A stretch of 64,000 bases of DNA from Kitasatospora sp. MAA19 (GTDB taxonomy: Bacteria; Actinomycetota; Actinomycetes; Streptomycetales; Streptomycetaceae), in NCBI RefSeq assembly GCF_029894125.1, contig NZ_JARXYZ010000027.1, positions 46,205 through 110,204 of the forward strand, written 5' to 3'. Numbering within the stretch: position 1 is the stretch's first letter; every line of letters starts with the position of its first letter. A program made the position numbers and the translations under genes. Of this stretch, positions 46,802 through 56,200 are shown piece after piece. The notes below the pieces were generated by a model that was given only the letters and a program-made list of their open reading frames with translations, made no database searches and was not told the origin of the DNA.

Positions 46802-47491
46802 ATGTTCGTCCCCGAGTGCTATCGCGAGCCGGACGGCACGTGGATGGCCGAGCTGGTGCGCCGCAACCCGTTGGCGCAACTGGTGACCAACGGCCCGGCC
46901 GCCGACGGACCCCGCGTGACCCACCTGCCGGTGATCCGCGACCCGGCGATGACCGGCGACTGGCCGCCGGACCTGAGCGGAGGCCTGCTGGTCGGGCACA
47001 TGAACCGGGCCAACCCGCACTGGGCGGCGCTGGAGTCCGGCACGACGGCGCTGCTCACCTTCACCGGCCCGCACGCCTATGTCTCACCGACCCTGTACGG
47101 GGTGACGCCGGCCTCGCCGACCTGGAACTTCACCGCCGTGCACGTGCGCGGCGTGCTCCGCAAGATCGCGACGATCGAGGAGACGCTGGAGGTGGTGAAG
47201 GCCACCGTGCGCGCCTTCGAGCGGGACTTCGGCTCCGAGCTCGGCGTCGAGTGGGACATGACCGGATCGCTCGACTACTTCCGCAGCATCGTGCCGGCGG
47301 TGGGCGCTTTCCGGTTCGAGGTGACCGGCGCCGACGGCATGTTCAAACTCAGTCAGGAAAAGGAGCATGAAATCCGCGACCGTGTGCGACAGTGTTTCGC
47401 GCAGCGGGATTCCGGAAGACACCGAGAAGCGGCCGCTCTCATGGGCCGGTTGATGCAAACATCACCTGCGGGAGACGTCAGTGGAAACTGA
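46802..47491 (+). CDS. ktzT: KtzT-like heme-dependent piperazate synthase (PaiB fold)
   Basis: A 229-aa protein from ATG 46802 with AAGGAGACC upstream. The sequence is of the PaiB/'FMN-binding negative regulator' fold: MFVPECYREPD, THLPVIRD, GLLVGHMNRANPHW, FTGPHAYVSPTLY, WNFTAVHVRG and the C-terminal MFKLSQ. In kutzneride biosynthesis the protein of this fold, KtzT, is a heme enzyme that closes N5-hydroxy-ornithine to L-piperazic acid by forming the N-N bond. His66 in GHMNRANP is a candidate heme ligand. The gene overlaps the KtzI-like hydroxylase gene by 11 bases, the diagnostic pairing for piperazate supply. By homology alone it would be called a transcriptional regulator, which this context argues against. 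Confidence 0.85.
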   Translation: MFVPECYREPDGTWMAELVRRNPLAQLVTNGPAADGPRVTHLPVIRDPAMTGDWPPDLSGGLLVGHMNRANPHWAALESGTTALLTFTGPHAYVSPTLYGVTPASPTWNFTAVHVRGVLRKIATIEETLEVVKATVRAFERDFGSELGVEWDMTGSLDYFRSIVPAVGAFRFEVTGADGMFKLSQEKEHEIRDRVRQCFAQRDSGRHREAAALMGRLMQTSPAGDVSGN

Positions 47492-48788
47492 ACGGGAAAT
47501 ACTCGACATCGTCGGCGTGGGATTCGGCCCGTCGAATCTGTCGCTCGCCGTCGCACTGGAGGAGCACGAAAGCGCGCGGCGCGGCGAACCGGTCGCGTTC
47601 GCATTCTTCGAGCGGCAGCCGAGACTCGGCTGGCACCGCAACATGCTGTTGCCGTCGGCGAAGATGCAGATCTCCTTCCTGAAGGACCTCGCGACCTTCC
47701 GTAACCCGGCCTCGCGGTACAGCTTCATCTCGTACCTGCACGAGCGGGGTCGGCTCCCGCAGTTCGTCAACAACCAGGACTTCTTCCCGACCCGGCTGGA
47801 GTTCCACGACTACCTGGAGTGGGCCGAGGCGGGCTTCGCGGACCGGGTGACCTACAACGTCGAGGTGACGGGGATCCGCCGCCCCGCCGGGGCGGGCCCC
47901 GGCCCGCTGGAGAGCGTCGAGGTCGTGGTGCGGGACACCCGGGGGGAGACCAGCGCCGTCCGGACCCGCAACGTCGTCGTCTCCACCGGCCTGGTCCCGA
48001 GGATGCCCATCGGCATCGGCCGGGACGACCGGGTCTGGCACAGCTCCGAGTTCCTGGAGCGGTTCCGGGCGATGGACCCGCGCCGACTGCGCCGGATCGC
48101 CGTCGTCGGCGCCGGGCAGAGCGCGGCGGAGATCGTCCGGCACGTCTACGACGAGCTGCCGCACGCCGAGGTCTCGGCGATCCTGCCGTCCTACGGCTAC
48201 TCGATCGCCGACGACACCCCCTTCGCCAACCAGGTGTTCGACCCGGCCGCGACCGACGAGTACTACTTCGGCTCCGACCGGTCCCGGGAGGCGTTCTGGC
48301 GGTACCACCGGAACACCAATTACTCGGTGGTGGACGACGAGGTCATCCGCGCGCTGTTCCAGCGGGCCTACGACGACGAGGTGGCGGGCACCGCGCGGCT
48401 GCGCTTCGTCAACCTCGCCCGGGCCGAGCAGGTCAAGCGGATCGGCGACGAGGTCCGGATCAGCGTCCACTCGCTCGCCACCGAGCAGGTGTCCGACCTG
48501 GACGTCGACCTCCTGGTCTGCGCGACCGGCTACGACGTCATGGACCCGGCCGGCCTGCTCGGCGACCTGGACGTCCACTGCCTGCGTGACGCCGAGGGCC
48601 GGCACCGCGTCGAGCGCGACTACCGGCTGGTCACCTCGCCCGAACTGCGGTGCGGCATCTACCTCCAGGGCGGCACCGAGCACACGCACGGGCTCGCGTC
48701 CTCCCTGCTGTCCAACATCGCCGTGCGCAGCGGCGAGATCGCCGACTCCCTCGTCGGCCGTCGTACCAGCCCGCAGACGGTGTCCTGA
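47481..48788 (+). CDS. ktzI: KtzI-like L-ornithine N5-hydroxylase
   Basis: A 435-aa flavin N-monooxygenase from GTG 47481 with GGGAG seven bases upstream. The FAD motif GVGFGPSNLSLAVAL (from residue 12), LPSAKMQISFLKDLATFRNP, the NADPH motif VVGAGQSAAEIVRHV and the C-terminal ATGYD and LQGGTEHTHGLASSLLSNIA are those of the ornithine/lysine N-hydroxylase family (SidA, PvdA, KtzI). With the adjoining KtzT homologue, ornithine is the expected substrate; the product N5-hydroxyornithine feeds N-N cyclisation instead of a siderophore hydroxamate. Lysine cannot be excluded from sequence alone. Confidence 0.9.
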   Translation: METEREILDIVGVGFGPSNLSLAVALEEHESARRGEPVAFAFFERQPRLGWHRNMLLPSAKMQISFLKDLATFRNPASRYSFISYLHERGRLPQFVNNQDFFPTRLEFHDYLEWAEAGFADRVTYNVEVTGIRRPAGAGPGPLESVEVVVRDTRGETSAVRTRNVVVSTGLVPRMPIGIGRDDRVWHSSEFLERFRAMDPRRLRRIAVVGAGQSAAEIVRHVYDELPHAEVSAILPSYGYSIADDTPFANQVFDPAATDEYYFGSDRSREAFWRYHRNTNYSVVDDEVIRALFQRAYDDEVAGTARLRFVNLARAEQVKRIGDEVRISVHSLATEQVSDLDVDLLVCATGYDVMDPAGLLGDLDVHCLRDAEGRHRVERDYRLVTSPELRCGIYLQGGTEHTHGLASSLLSNIAVRSGEIADSLVGRRTSPQTVS

Positions 48789-48845
48789 CCCGTCCGCGGG
48801 GTCGATCGCAACACATCCCGAGAACATCCCGAGAGTGGAGGAACG

Positions 48846-49073
48846 ATGAGCACGAACCCGTTCGACGCCGAGGACGGCAGGTTCTACGTCCTGGTGAACG
48901 GCGAGGAGCAGTACTCCCTGTGGCCGGCCTTCGCCGAGGTGCCGGCCGGCTGGCGGGTCGTCTTCGGTGAGGACGCGCGCGCCGCCTGCCTGGCGTACAT
49001 CGAGCAGAACTGGACCGACATGCGTCCGAAGAGCCTGCGCGACGCGATGGCCGCGCAGGCCGTCGGCGCCTGA
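48846..49073 (+). CDS. MbtH-like protein
   Basis: A 75-aa protein with ATG 48846 and GTGGAGG upstream. It has the full MbtH pattern: NPFDAEDGRFYVLVNGEEQY, SLWPAFAEVPAGWRVVFGED, then ACLAYIEQNWTDMRPKSL. MbtH proteins bind and activate the adenylation domains of NRPSs. Its place between the piperazate genes and the NRPS marks the whole plus-strand set as one biosynthetic cluster. Confidence 0.95.
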   Translation: MSTNPFDAEDGRFYVLVNGEEQYSLWPAFAEVPAGWRVVFGEDARAACLAYIEQNWTDMRPKSLRDAMAAQAVGA

Positions 49074-49109
49074 ACCGCCCCCACCCGAGACGACCGGACC
49101 GGAGTTACC

Positions 49110-49949
49110 ATGACGATTCGTCGGACCCCCGGCGGTGTGCCGGGACGCACCGCCCGTCCGCGCCGCTACCTGATGTGCCGCCCCGAGTACTTCGAGGTCA
49201 GCTACGCCATCAACGCCTGGATGGACCCGACCAAGCCGGTGGACACGGCCCGGGCCGTGATGCAGTGGGAGCGCCTGCACGACCTCTACCTGTCGCTCGG
49301 GCACCAGGTGGACCTGATCGACCCGCTGCCCGGCCTGCCCGACATGGTGTACGCCGCCAACGGCGCCACCGTGGTGGACGGCAAGGTGCTCGGCGCCCGC
49401 TTCCGCAACGTCGAGCGGGCCGCTGAGGGCCCCGCCTACCAGGAGTGGTTCCGCGCCAACGGGTTCACCGAGGTGCTCGACCCGGAGTTCGTCAACGAGG
49501 GCGAGGGCGACTTCCTCGTCACCACGAACTTCGTCCTGGCCGGCTGGGGTTTCCGCAGCACCCCCGAAGGACACCTGGAGGCCCAGGAGTTCTTCGGCAA
49601 GCCGGTCATCGGCCTGCGGCTCACCGACCCCCGCTACTACCACCTGGACACCGCGCTCGCGGTGCTGGACGGGGACGAGGTCATGTACCACCCGGCGGCG
49701 TTCTCGGCCGGAAGCCGGGCCGTCCTGGAGCAGCTCTTCCCGGACGCGCTCCTGGTCGGCGAGCAGGACGCCGGGGCGTTCGGCCTGAACGCGGTCAGCG
49801 ACGGGCGCCACGTGGTCATCCCGGAGGCCGCGCAGACGCTGGCCGAGCAGCTCCGCGGGCGCGGGTTCGAGCCGATCGGCATGGACCTGTCCGAACTTCT
49901 CAAGGGTGGCGGCAGCGTGAAGTGCTGCACGCTCGAGATACGCGCCTGA
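49110..49949 (+). CDS. DDAH/arginine-deiminase-fold guanidine hydrolase in the NRPS cluster
   Basis: A 279-aa protein from ATG 49110 with CCGGAG upstream. It has the amidinotransferase/DDAH beta-propeller motifs: YLMCRPEYFEVSYAINAWMD, LPDMVYAANGATVVDGK, FVNEGEGDFLV for the substrate-binding acids, YYHLDTALAVLDGDEVMY with the catalytic His, and KGGGSVKCCTLEI with the catalytic Cys. The family hydrolyses methylarginines to citrulline or transfers amidino groups. In this cluster it could shape the arginine/ornithine supply for piperazate, or modify a guanidine residue of the product. This is inference. A strong terminator separates it from the NRPS gene. Confidence 0.88.
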   Translation: MTIRRTPGGVPGRTARPRRYLMCRPEYFEVSYAINAWMDPTKPVDTARAVMQWERLHDLYLSLGHQVDLIDPLPGLPDMVYAANGATVVDGKVLGARFRNVERAAEGPAYQEWFRANGFTEVLDPEFVNEGEGDFLVTTNFVLAGWGFRSTPEGHLEAQEFFGKPVIGLRLTDPRYYHLDTALAVLDGDEVMYHPAAFSAGSRAVLEQLFPDALLVGEQDAGAFGLNAVSDGRHVVIPEAAQTLAEQLRGRGFEPIGMDLSELLKGGGSVKCCTLEIRA

Positions 49950-49961
49950 CCCGCCGCCGGG

Positions 49962-50007
49962 AACGGCAGGCACGGTGCCCCACGGAGCGCCGTGCCTGCC
50001 GTTTTTT
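49962..50007 (+). terminator. Rho-independent terminator before the NRPS gene
   Basis: A 17-bp stem (49962-49978 with 49987-50003, one G-T pair) is followed by six T residues (50002-50007). It should end the regulator-to-DDAH transcript, so the NRPS gene probably has its own promoter. Confidence 0.88.
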
Positions 50008-50263
50008 CGTGCCGCTGTGCCTTTCGCCGGCTATGCCGCTGCTCATGCCGATTTTCGGCTCGCTGTTTGCAGCGCTCCTCGTGCTGTTCCGGATCGGCAT
50101 CGTTCAACTGCGCAGTTCCGGGTCGGCCGACAACGATTAGAATGAATGCGCGATCACACCAGTCCGTAATTGTGGGTCACGAGTCCGGCACCTGCTCCCA
50201 TCGAATTCATCTGCGAAGAATGGTCGAGCGCCGGCTCACGAGGGGTTGGGGAAGGTTTCTGCC
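50008..50263. other. NRPS leader region
   Basis: A 35-codon frame from ATG 50033 to 50140 encodes a hydrophobic peptide beginning MPLLMPIFGSLFAALLVLFR, with a Ser/Asp tail. It has no good ribosome-binding site, so I do not count it as a gene. The stretch from 50141 to 50240 is less GC-rich and is the likely NRPS promoter. GGGGAAGG at 50248-50255 is the NRPS ribosome-binding site. Confidence 0.4.
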
Positions 50264-53200
50264 ATGCATGGAAACGCGCGTCCTGAATTTCCACTGACGG
50301 CGTCGCAACGGGGTCTGTGGATGCTTCAGCAGATCGACCCGGGGAATCCGGTGCTCGGGACGGCCGAATACGTGGACATCTGCGGACCGGTCGACCACGC
50401 GCTGTTCCGCCGGGCGGTGGCCCAGGTGGTCGCCGAGGCCGAGACGATGCGTTCGCGGATCGGTGTGCGCGGCGAGGACGTCGTCCAGTACGTCCTGGAC
50501 GAGGACGCGCCGGACGTTCCCTTCGCCGACCTCAGCGGCGAGCGCGACCCGTGGGCCGCGGCGCACACCCGGATGCGCGAGGCCATGGCCGAGGTCATCG
50601 ACCCGACCGGCGGGCAGTCGTTCACCATCGACCTGTGGAAGCTGGCGGAGGACCGCTTCGTCGCCTTCTACCGCTTCCACCACGTCGCCAACGACGCCTG
50701 GGGCATCTGGTTGGTGATCCGGCGCATCGCCGAGGTCTACACCCGGTTGGCGACCGGTCAGGAGACCGGCGCGAGCCCCTTCGCCCCGCTGCACGTGCTG
50801 CGGGACGCCGAGGAGGCCTACCGGAACTCCGAACGGTACGCCGAGGACCGGGAGTTCTGGACGGACTACCTGGCCGACCTGCCCGAACCGCCCCGGCTCA
50901 CCCGCACCAGCCGGCTGCCCGACCTGCCCCGGCGGGTGCTGCGGCACTCCGGCGAACTGGGCCGGGACACCGTGCACCGGGTCGTCGAACTGGCCCGTCA
51001 GCAGGGCGTCCTGGAGGCGACCGTGGTCATCGCGGCCGCCGCGGCGTACACCCAGCAGGCCACCGGCGCCGACGAGATCGTGCTCGGCCTGGCGGCCGCC
51101 GCCCGCTCCGCCCGCGGCACCCGCAAGGTGCCGGGCATGGCCGCCAACGTGACCCCGCTGCGGGTCCGCCTCGACGCCGGCATCAGCGTGGCCGGTCTGC
51201 TCGACCGCGTCGCCGAGCAGACGCTGCTGACGCTGCGCCACCAGCACTACCGGTACGAGGACATGAGCCGCGACCTGAACGTGGTCGGCACCGGCCAGCG
51301 GCTCGTCGGCCCCGGCGTGAACGTGATGAACTTCGACTACACGCTGCGGTTCGGCGAGGCCGAGGCGGTCGGCCACGTGCTGTCCACCGGCCCCACCCAG
51401 GACCTCGGCTTCCTGGTCATGGACCGCAAGGACGGTCGCGGTTGGCGGCTGGAGGTCGAGGCCAACGCCGACCTCTACGACGAGGGCGACCTCGCCGAGC
51501 ACGCCGCCCGGATGGAGCGGCTGATCGACGCCCTGGCCGGCGCCGACCCCGACCTGCCGGTCAGCCGCCTGGACGTGCTCGCCCCGGGCGAGCGCACTCG
51601 GCTGGCGCAGTGGAACGACGCCGGCGCCCCGGTCCCGCCCGCCACCTTCCCCGCCCTGTTCGCCGCGCAGGCCGCCCGCACCCCGGACGCGGTCGCGCTG
51701 GTCGAGGGCGAAACCAGCCTGACCTACCGCGAACTCGACGAGCGGACGAACCAGTTGGCGCACTGGATGCGTGACCGGGGAGTCGGCGCCGAGGACGTCG
51801 TGGCCCTGATCCTGCCCCGCTCAGCCCGGATGGTCACCGCGCTGCTGGCCACCCTGAAGGCGGGCGGCGCCTACCTGCCGGTCGACCGCGGCGCCCCGGC
51901 CGAGCGGATCGCCCGCATGCTCGCCGACACGGCCCCCCGGCTCGTCCTGGACGAGGAGGCGCTCACCGCCGCCCTCGCCGCCGGCGCCGATCGGCCGCGC
52001 ACCGCGCCCGAGCCCGGCACCGTCCCGGCCAACACCGCGTACGTCATCTACACCTCGGGCTCCACCGGGCTTCCCAAGGGCGTGGCGGTCACCCACGCAG
52101 GCCTGGCCGACATGGTCGCGGGGCAGCACGAGCACTTCCCCGTGGGGCCGGGCGACCGGGTGGCCCAGCTGTCCTCGCCGAGCTTCGACATCTCCGTCTG
52201 GGAGATCCTGATGGCGTTCACCACGGGCGCCACCCTCGTCGTGCCGGGCCCCGAGGCGCTGGCCGGACAGGTCCTCGCCGACTTCCTGACCGGGCAGCGC
52301 ATCTCCCTCGCGGTCATCGTCCCCGCCGTCCTGGCCAGCGTGCCCGAACTGCCCGAGGGCGTCCTGCCCCACCTGCTCGTCGGCGCCGAGGTCGTGCCGC
52401 CGCAGCTGATCGACCGCTGGGCTCCCACCCGGCGGATCCTCAACGGCTACGGTCCGACCGAGACCACCGTGTGCGCCGCGATGAGCCAACCGCTCGCCGC
52501 CGGCGCGCCGGTCACCATCGGCCGTCCGGCCCCGGGCACCCGCGCGCACGTCCTGGACAACTGGCTGCGCCCGGTGCCGCCGGAGGCGGTGGGCGAGCTG
52601 TACGTGGCCGGCGCCGGACTGGCCCGCGGCTACCTGGGGCGCACCGCGCTGACCGGCGAACGCTTCGTGGCCTGCCCGTTCGGGACCGGCGAGCGGATGT
52701 ACCGCACCGGTGACCTGGTGCGCTGGGACGCCGACGGTTGCCTGCGGTACGTGGGCCGGGTCGACGACCAGGTCAAGCTGCGCGGCTTCCGGATCGAGCT
52801 GGGAGAGGTCGAGGCGGCCCTGCGCGCCCAGCCGGGCGTCGAGCAGGCCGTCGCCGTGGTCCGTACCGACCGCCACGGCACCAAGCGCCTGGTCGGCTAC
52901 CTGGTCGGCGGGGCCGACCCCGAGACGGTCCGGCGCTCGCTCGCCGAGCGGCTGCCGGAGTACATGGTGCCCAGTGCCGTGGTGGCGCTGGCGGCGCTGC
53001 CCCTGACCCGCAACGGCAAGGTGGACCGGGCCGCGCTGCCGGAGCCCGCGGCCCCCGCGGGCGGCTCCTCGCGCGCGCCGCGCACCCCCGCCGAGGCACT
53101 GCTGTGCCGGATCTACGCCGACCTGCTCGGCCGGGAGCAGGTCGCCGCCGAGGACTCGCTGTTCGACCTCGGCGGCGACTCGATCGTGGCGATCCAGCTG

Positions 53201-56200
53201 GTCTCCCGGGCCCGCGCCGAGGGCCTGGTGCTCACCCCCGGCGACGTGTTCCGCTGCCGGACCCCCGAGGCACTGGCCCTGCGCGCCGCCGAGACCGGGC
53301 CGGCCGGGGTGGCGCAGTCCGGGCCGACGGCGGAGGCGACCGGCGAGGTCCCGCTGACTCCGCTGATGCGGCGGTTCGCCGAACTCGGCGGCCCGCTCGA
53401 CGGCTTCCACCAGTCCATGGGCGCTGCGGTGCCCGCAGGCCTGACCGAGCCCCAGGTCCTGGCCGCCGTGCAGGCCCTGCTCGACCACCACGACGTGCTG
53501 CGGATGCGCCGGGGGCCGGCCGACGACGGGAGCTGGACGCTGACCGTCCCGCCGGCCGGGGCGACCCGCGCCGAACAGGTGCTGCGCCGGATCGAGGCCG
53601 CGGGCGACCCGGCCGAGCGGGTGACCGAGGACGTCCGCGCCGCGCAGCACCGGCTGGCCCCCACCGAGGGCGTGATGGTGCAGGCGCTGTGGTACGACGC
53701 GGGCACGGCCGCCGACGGCACGCTGCTGTTCCTGGTCAACCACCTCGCGGTGGACGGCGTCTCCTGGCGGATCCTGCTGCCCGACCTGACGGCCGCGCTG
53801 GAGGCGACCGCCGCCGGACGGCCGGTCGTCCTGCCCCCGGTGCCGGTGTCCTTCCGCGGCTGGGCCCTCGGGCTCGCGGAGCAGGCCCGGGCGCGCGCGG
53901 CCGAGGCCGAGCTGTGGCAGCGCATGCTTGCGGGGCCCGACCCACTGCTCGGTGACCGGGCCCTGGACCCGGCCCGCGACACCGTCGCCACCGCCGGGCG
54001 GATCGAACTGAGGCTGCCCGCCGAGGTCACCGCCCCCCTGCTGACCAGCGTGCCCGCCGCCTTCCACGGCGAGGTCGGCGACGTCCTGCCGGCCGCGCTC
54101 GCCCTCGCCGTACGGCGGTGGCGCGGCACCGGTGGGCCGGTGACCGTCGACCTGGAGCGCCACGGCCGCGAGGACGCCTTCGGCCTCGACCTGTCCCGGA
54201 CGGTCGGCTGGTTCACCGCCGTCCACCCCGTCCGGCTCGACCCCGGCGACGGCGACGCCGTCGACGCGGTCCGACGGGTCAAGGAGCAGCTGCGCGCCGT
54301 CCCCGACAAGGGCATCGGGTACGGCCTGCTGCGCCACCTCGACCCCGACGCCGGAGCCCGGCTCGCCGCGGCCGGCCCGGAACCACAGATCGGGTTCAAC
54401 TACCTGGGCCGGATCCGCGCCGAGCGCGGCACCGGAGTGCTCGGCCGCTCCGCCGCCTTCGGCGCCGGAGCCGACCCGGAGCTGCCGCTGGCCCACGTCG
54501 TCGAGGTGAACGCCCAGGCCGAGGACACCCCGGACGGGCCGGTGCTGACCGCCGCCTGGTCCTGGGCGGGCGAACTGCTCGACGAGGACCGGGTCCGCGC
54601 CCTGGCCGAGGCCTGGTTCGCCGCCCTCACCGAGCTGGTCCGGCTCGCCGAGGCCGGACAGGTCGGCGGGCACAGCCCCTCCGACTTCCCGCTGGTCTCC
54701 GTCACCCAGCCCGAGATCGCGGCACTGGAGGACGAGCTCGGCCGGGACGGGCTGCACGATCTGTTGCCGCTGTCCCCGCTGCAGGAGGGCTTCGCCTTCC
54801 ACGCCGGCTACGACCGGGGCACCGGCGACGTCTACACCGCCCAGTTCGCCCTCGACCTGAGCGGACCGGTCGACCCCAGCCTGCTGCGGGCCACCCTGCG
54901 GGCCCTGCTGGAGCGGCACCCGAACCTCCGGGCGGGCTTCCGCCAGGGCGCCGACGGCACCACCCTGCAGGTGGTCGGCGCCGCCTGCGAGGCACCGTTC
55001 ACCGAGGCGGACCTGTCCGACCACGCCGATCCCGAGGCGGCCGCGCGCGACCTCGCCGAGGAGGAGCGCGGACGTCCCTTCGCCCTCGACCGGCCGCCGC
55101 TGCTCCGCTTCGTCCTGGTGAAGCTCGGTACCGACCGGTACCGGCTGGTCGCCACCAACCACCACATCCTGCTCGACGGCTGGTCCATGCCGCTGCTGCT
55201 CGGCGAACTGCTCGCGCTGTACCACGCCGGTGCCGACACCTCGGCGCTGCCGCCGGCCCGTCCGTACCGCGACTACCTGGCCTGGCTGTCCGGCACGGAC
55301 CGGGTGGCCGCCAGCCGGGCCTGGCAGACCGCCCTGGCCGGGGTCGAGGAGCCGACCCTGGTCGCCCCGGACCACCGGCAGGCCCGGGCCCAGGAGCCGC
55401 ACCGGATCACCGCGCGGCTCACCGAGGAACAGGGCCGCGCCCTCGCCGAGGCCACCCGCGAGCTCGGCGTGACCGTCAACACCCTCGTCCAGGCACTGTG
55501 GGGCGTCCTGATCGGCAGCCTGACCGGCCGCTCCGACGTCACCTTCGGCACCGTGGTCTCCGGCCGCCCCGCCGAACTGCCCGACGTGGAGTCCATGATC
55601 GGCCTGTTCATCAACACGTTGCCGGTCCGGGTCCGCTTCGAGCCCGGCGACACCTTCGCCGAGCTGCTGCGTCGGCTCCAGGACGAGCAGGCCGCCCTGC
55701 TGGCCCACCACCAGCTCGGGCTCACCGAGATCCAGGAACTCGCCGGCGCCGGGCGGCTGTTCGACACGCTGACGGTGTACGAGAACTACCCCGGCCTGCC
55801 CGTCGTCACCTCGACCGAGCTGACCGGCGCGGGCCTGCGCGGGCGCCTCACCGACATCGCCGACGCCACCCACTACCCCCTGGTCCTCGCCGCCGTCCCC
55901 GGCGAGGAGGGCCTGCGGCTGCGCCTGGACTACCAGCCCACCGCCTTCACCGCCGAGGACGCCGACCGGATCCTGGGCTGCTTCCAGCGCCTGCTGGCCG
56001 CGGTCGCCGCCGACCCGCGGTTGCGCCTGGGGCAGGTCGAGGTGCTGTCGGTGCAGGAGCGGCGGCGGGTCCTGGTGGACTGGAACGACACCGCGACGGA
56101 TGTGCCGGAGGGGGCGGTCGCGGAGGTGTTCCGCCGTCAGGCGGCCGTGACGCCGGACGCGGTGGCCGTGGTGGGTGAGGAAGGGGTGCTGACGTACGCG

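Noticed and set aside
46802..47491. Annotation as an FMN-binding negative transcriptional regulator (PaiB)
   Set aside because: Fold similarity alone suggests it, but the overlap with an ornithine N-hydroxylase gene next to MbtH and an NRPS fits the KtzT enzyme better.
47481..48788. Hydroxamate siderophore cluster
   Set aside because: The N-hydroxylase and NRPS would fit, but no formyl/acetyl-transferase, siderophore exporter or iron-uptake gene is present, and the KtzT partner points to piperazate.
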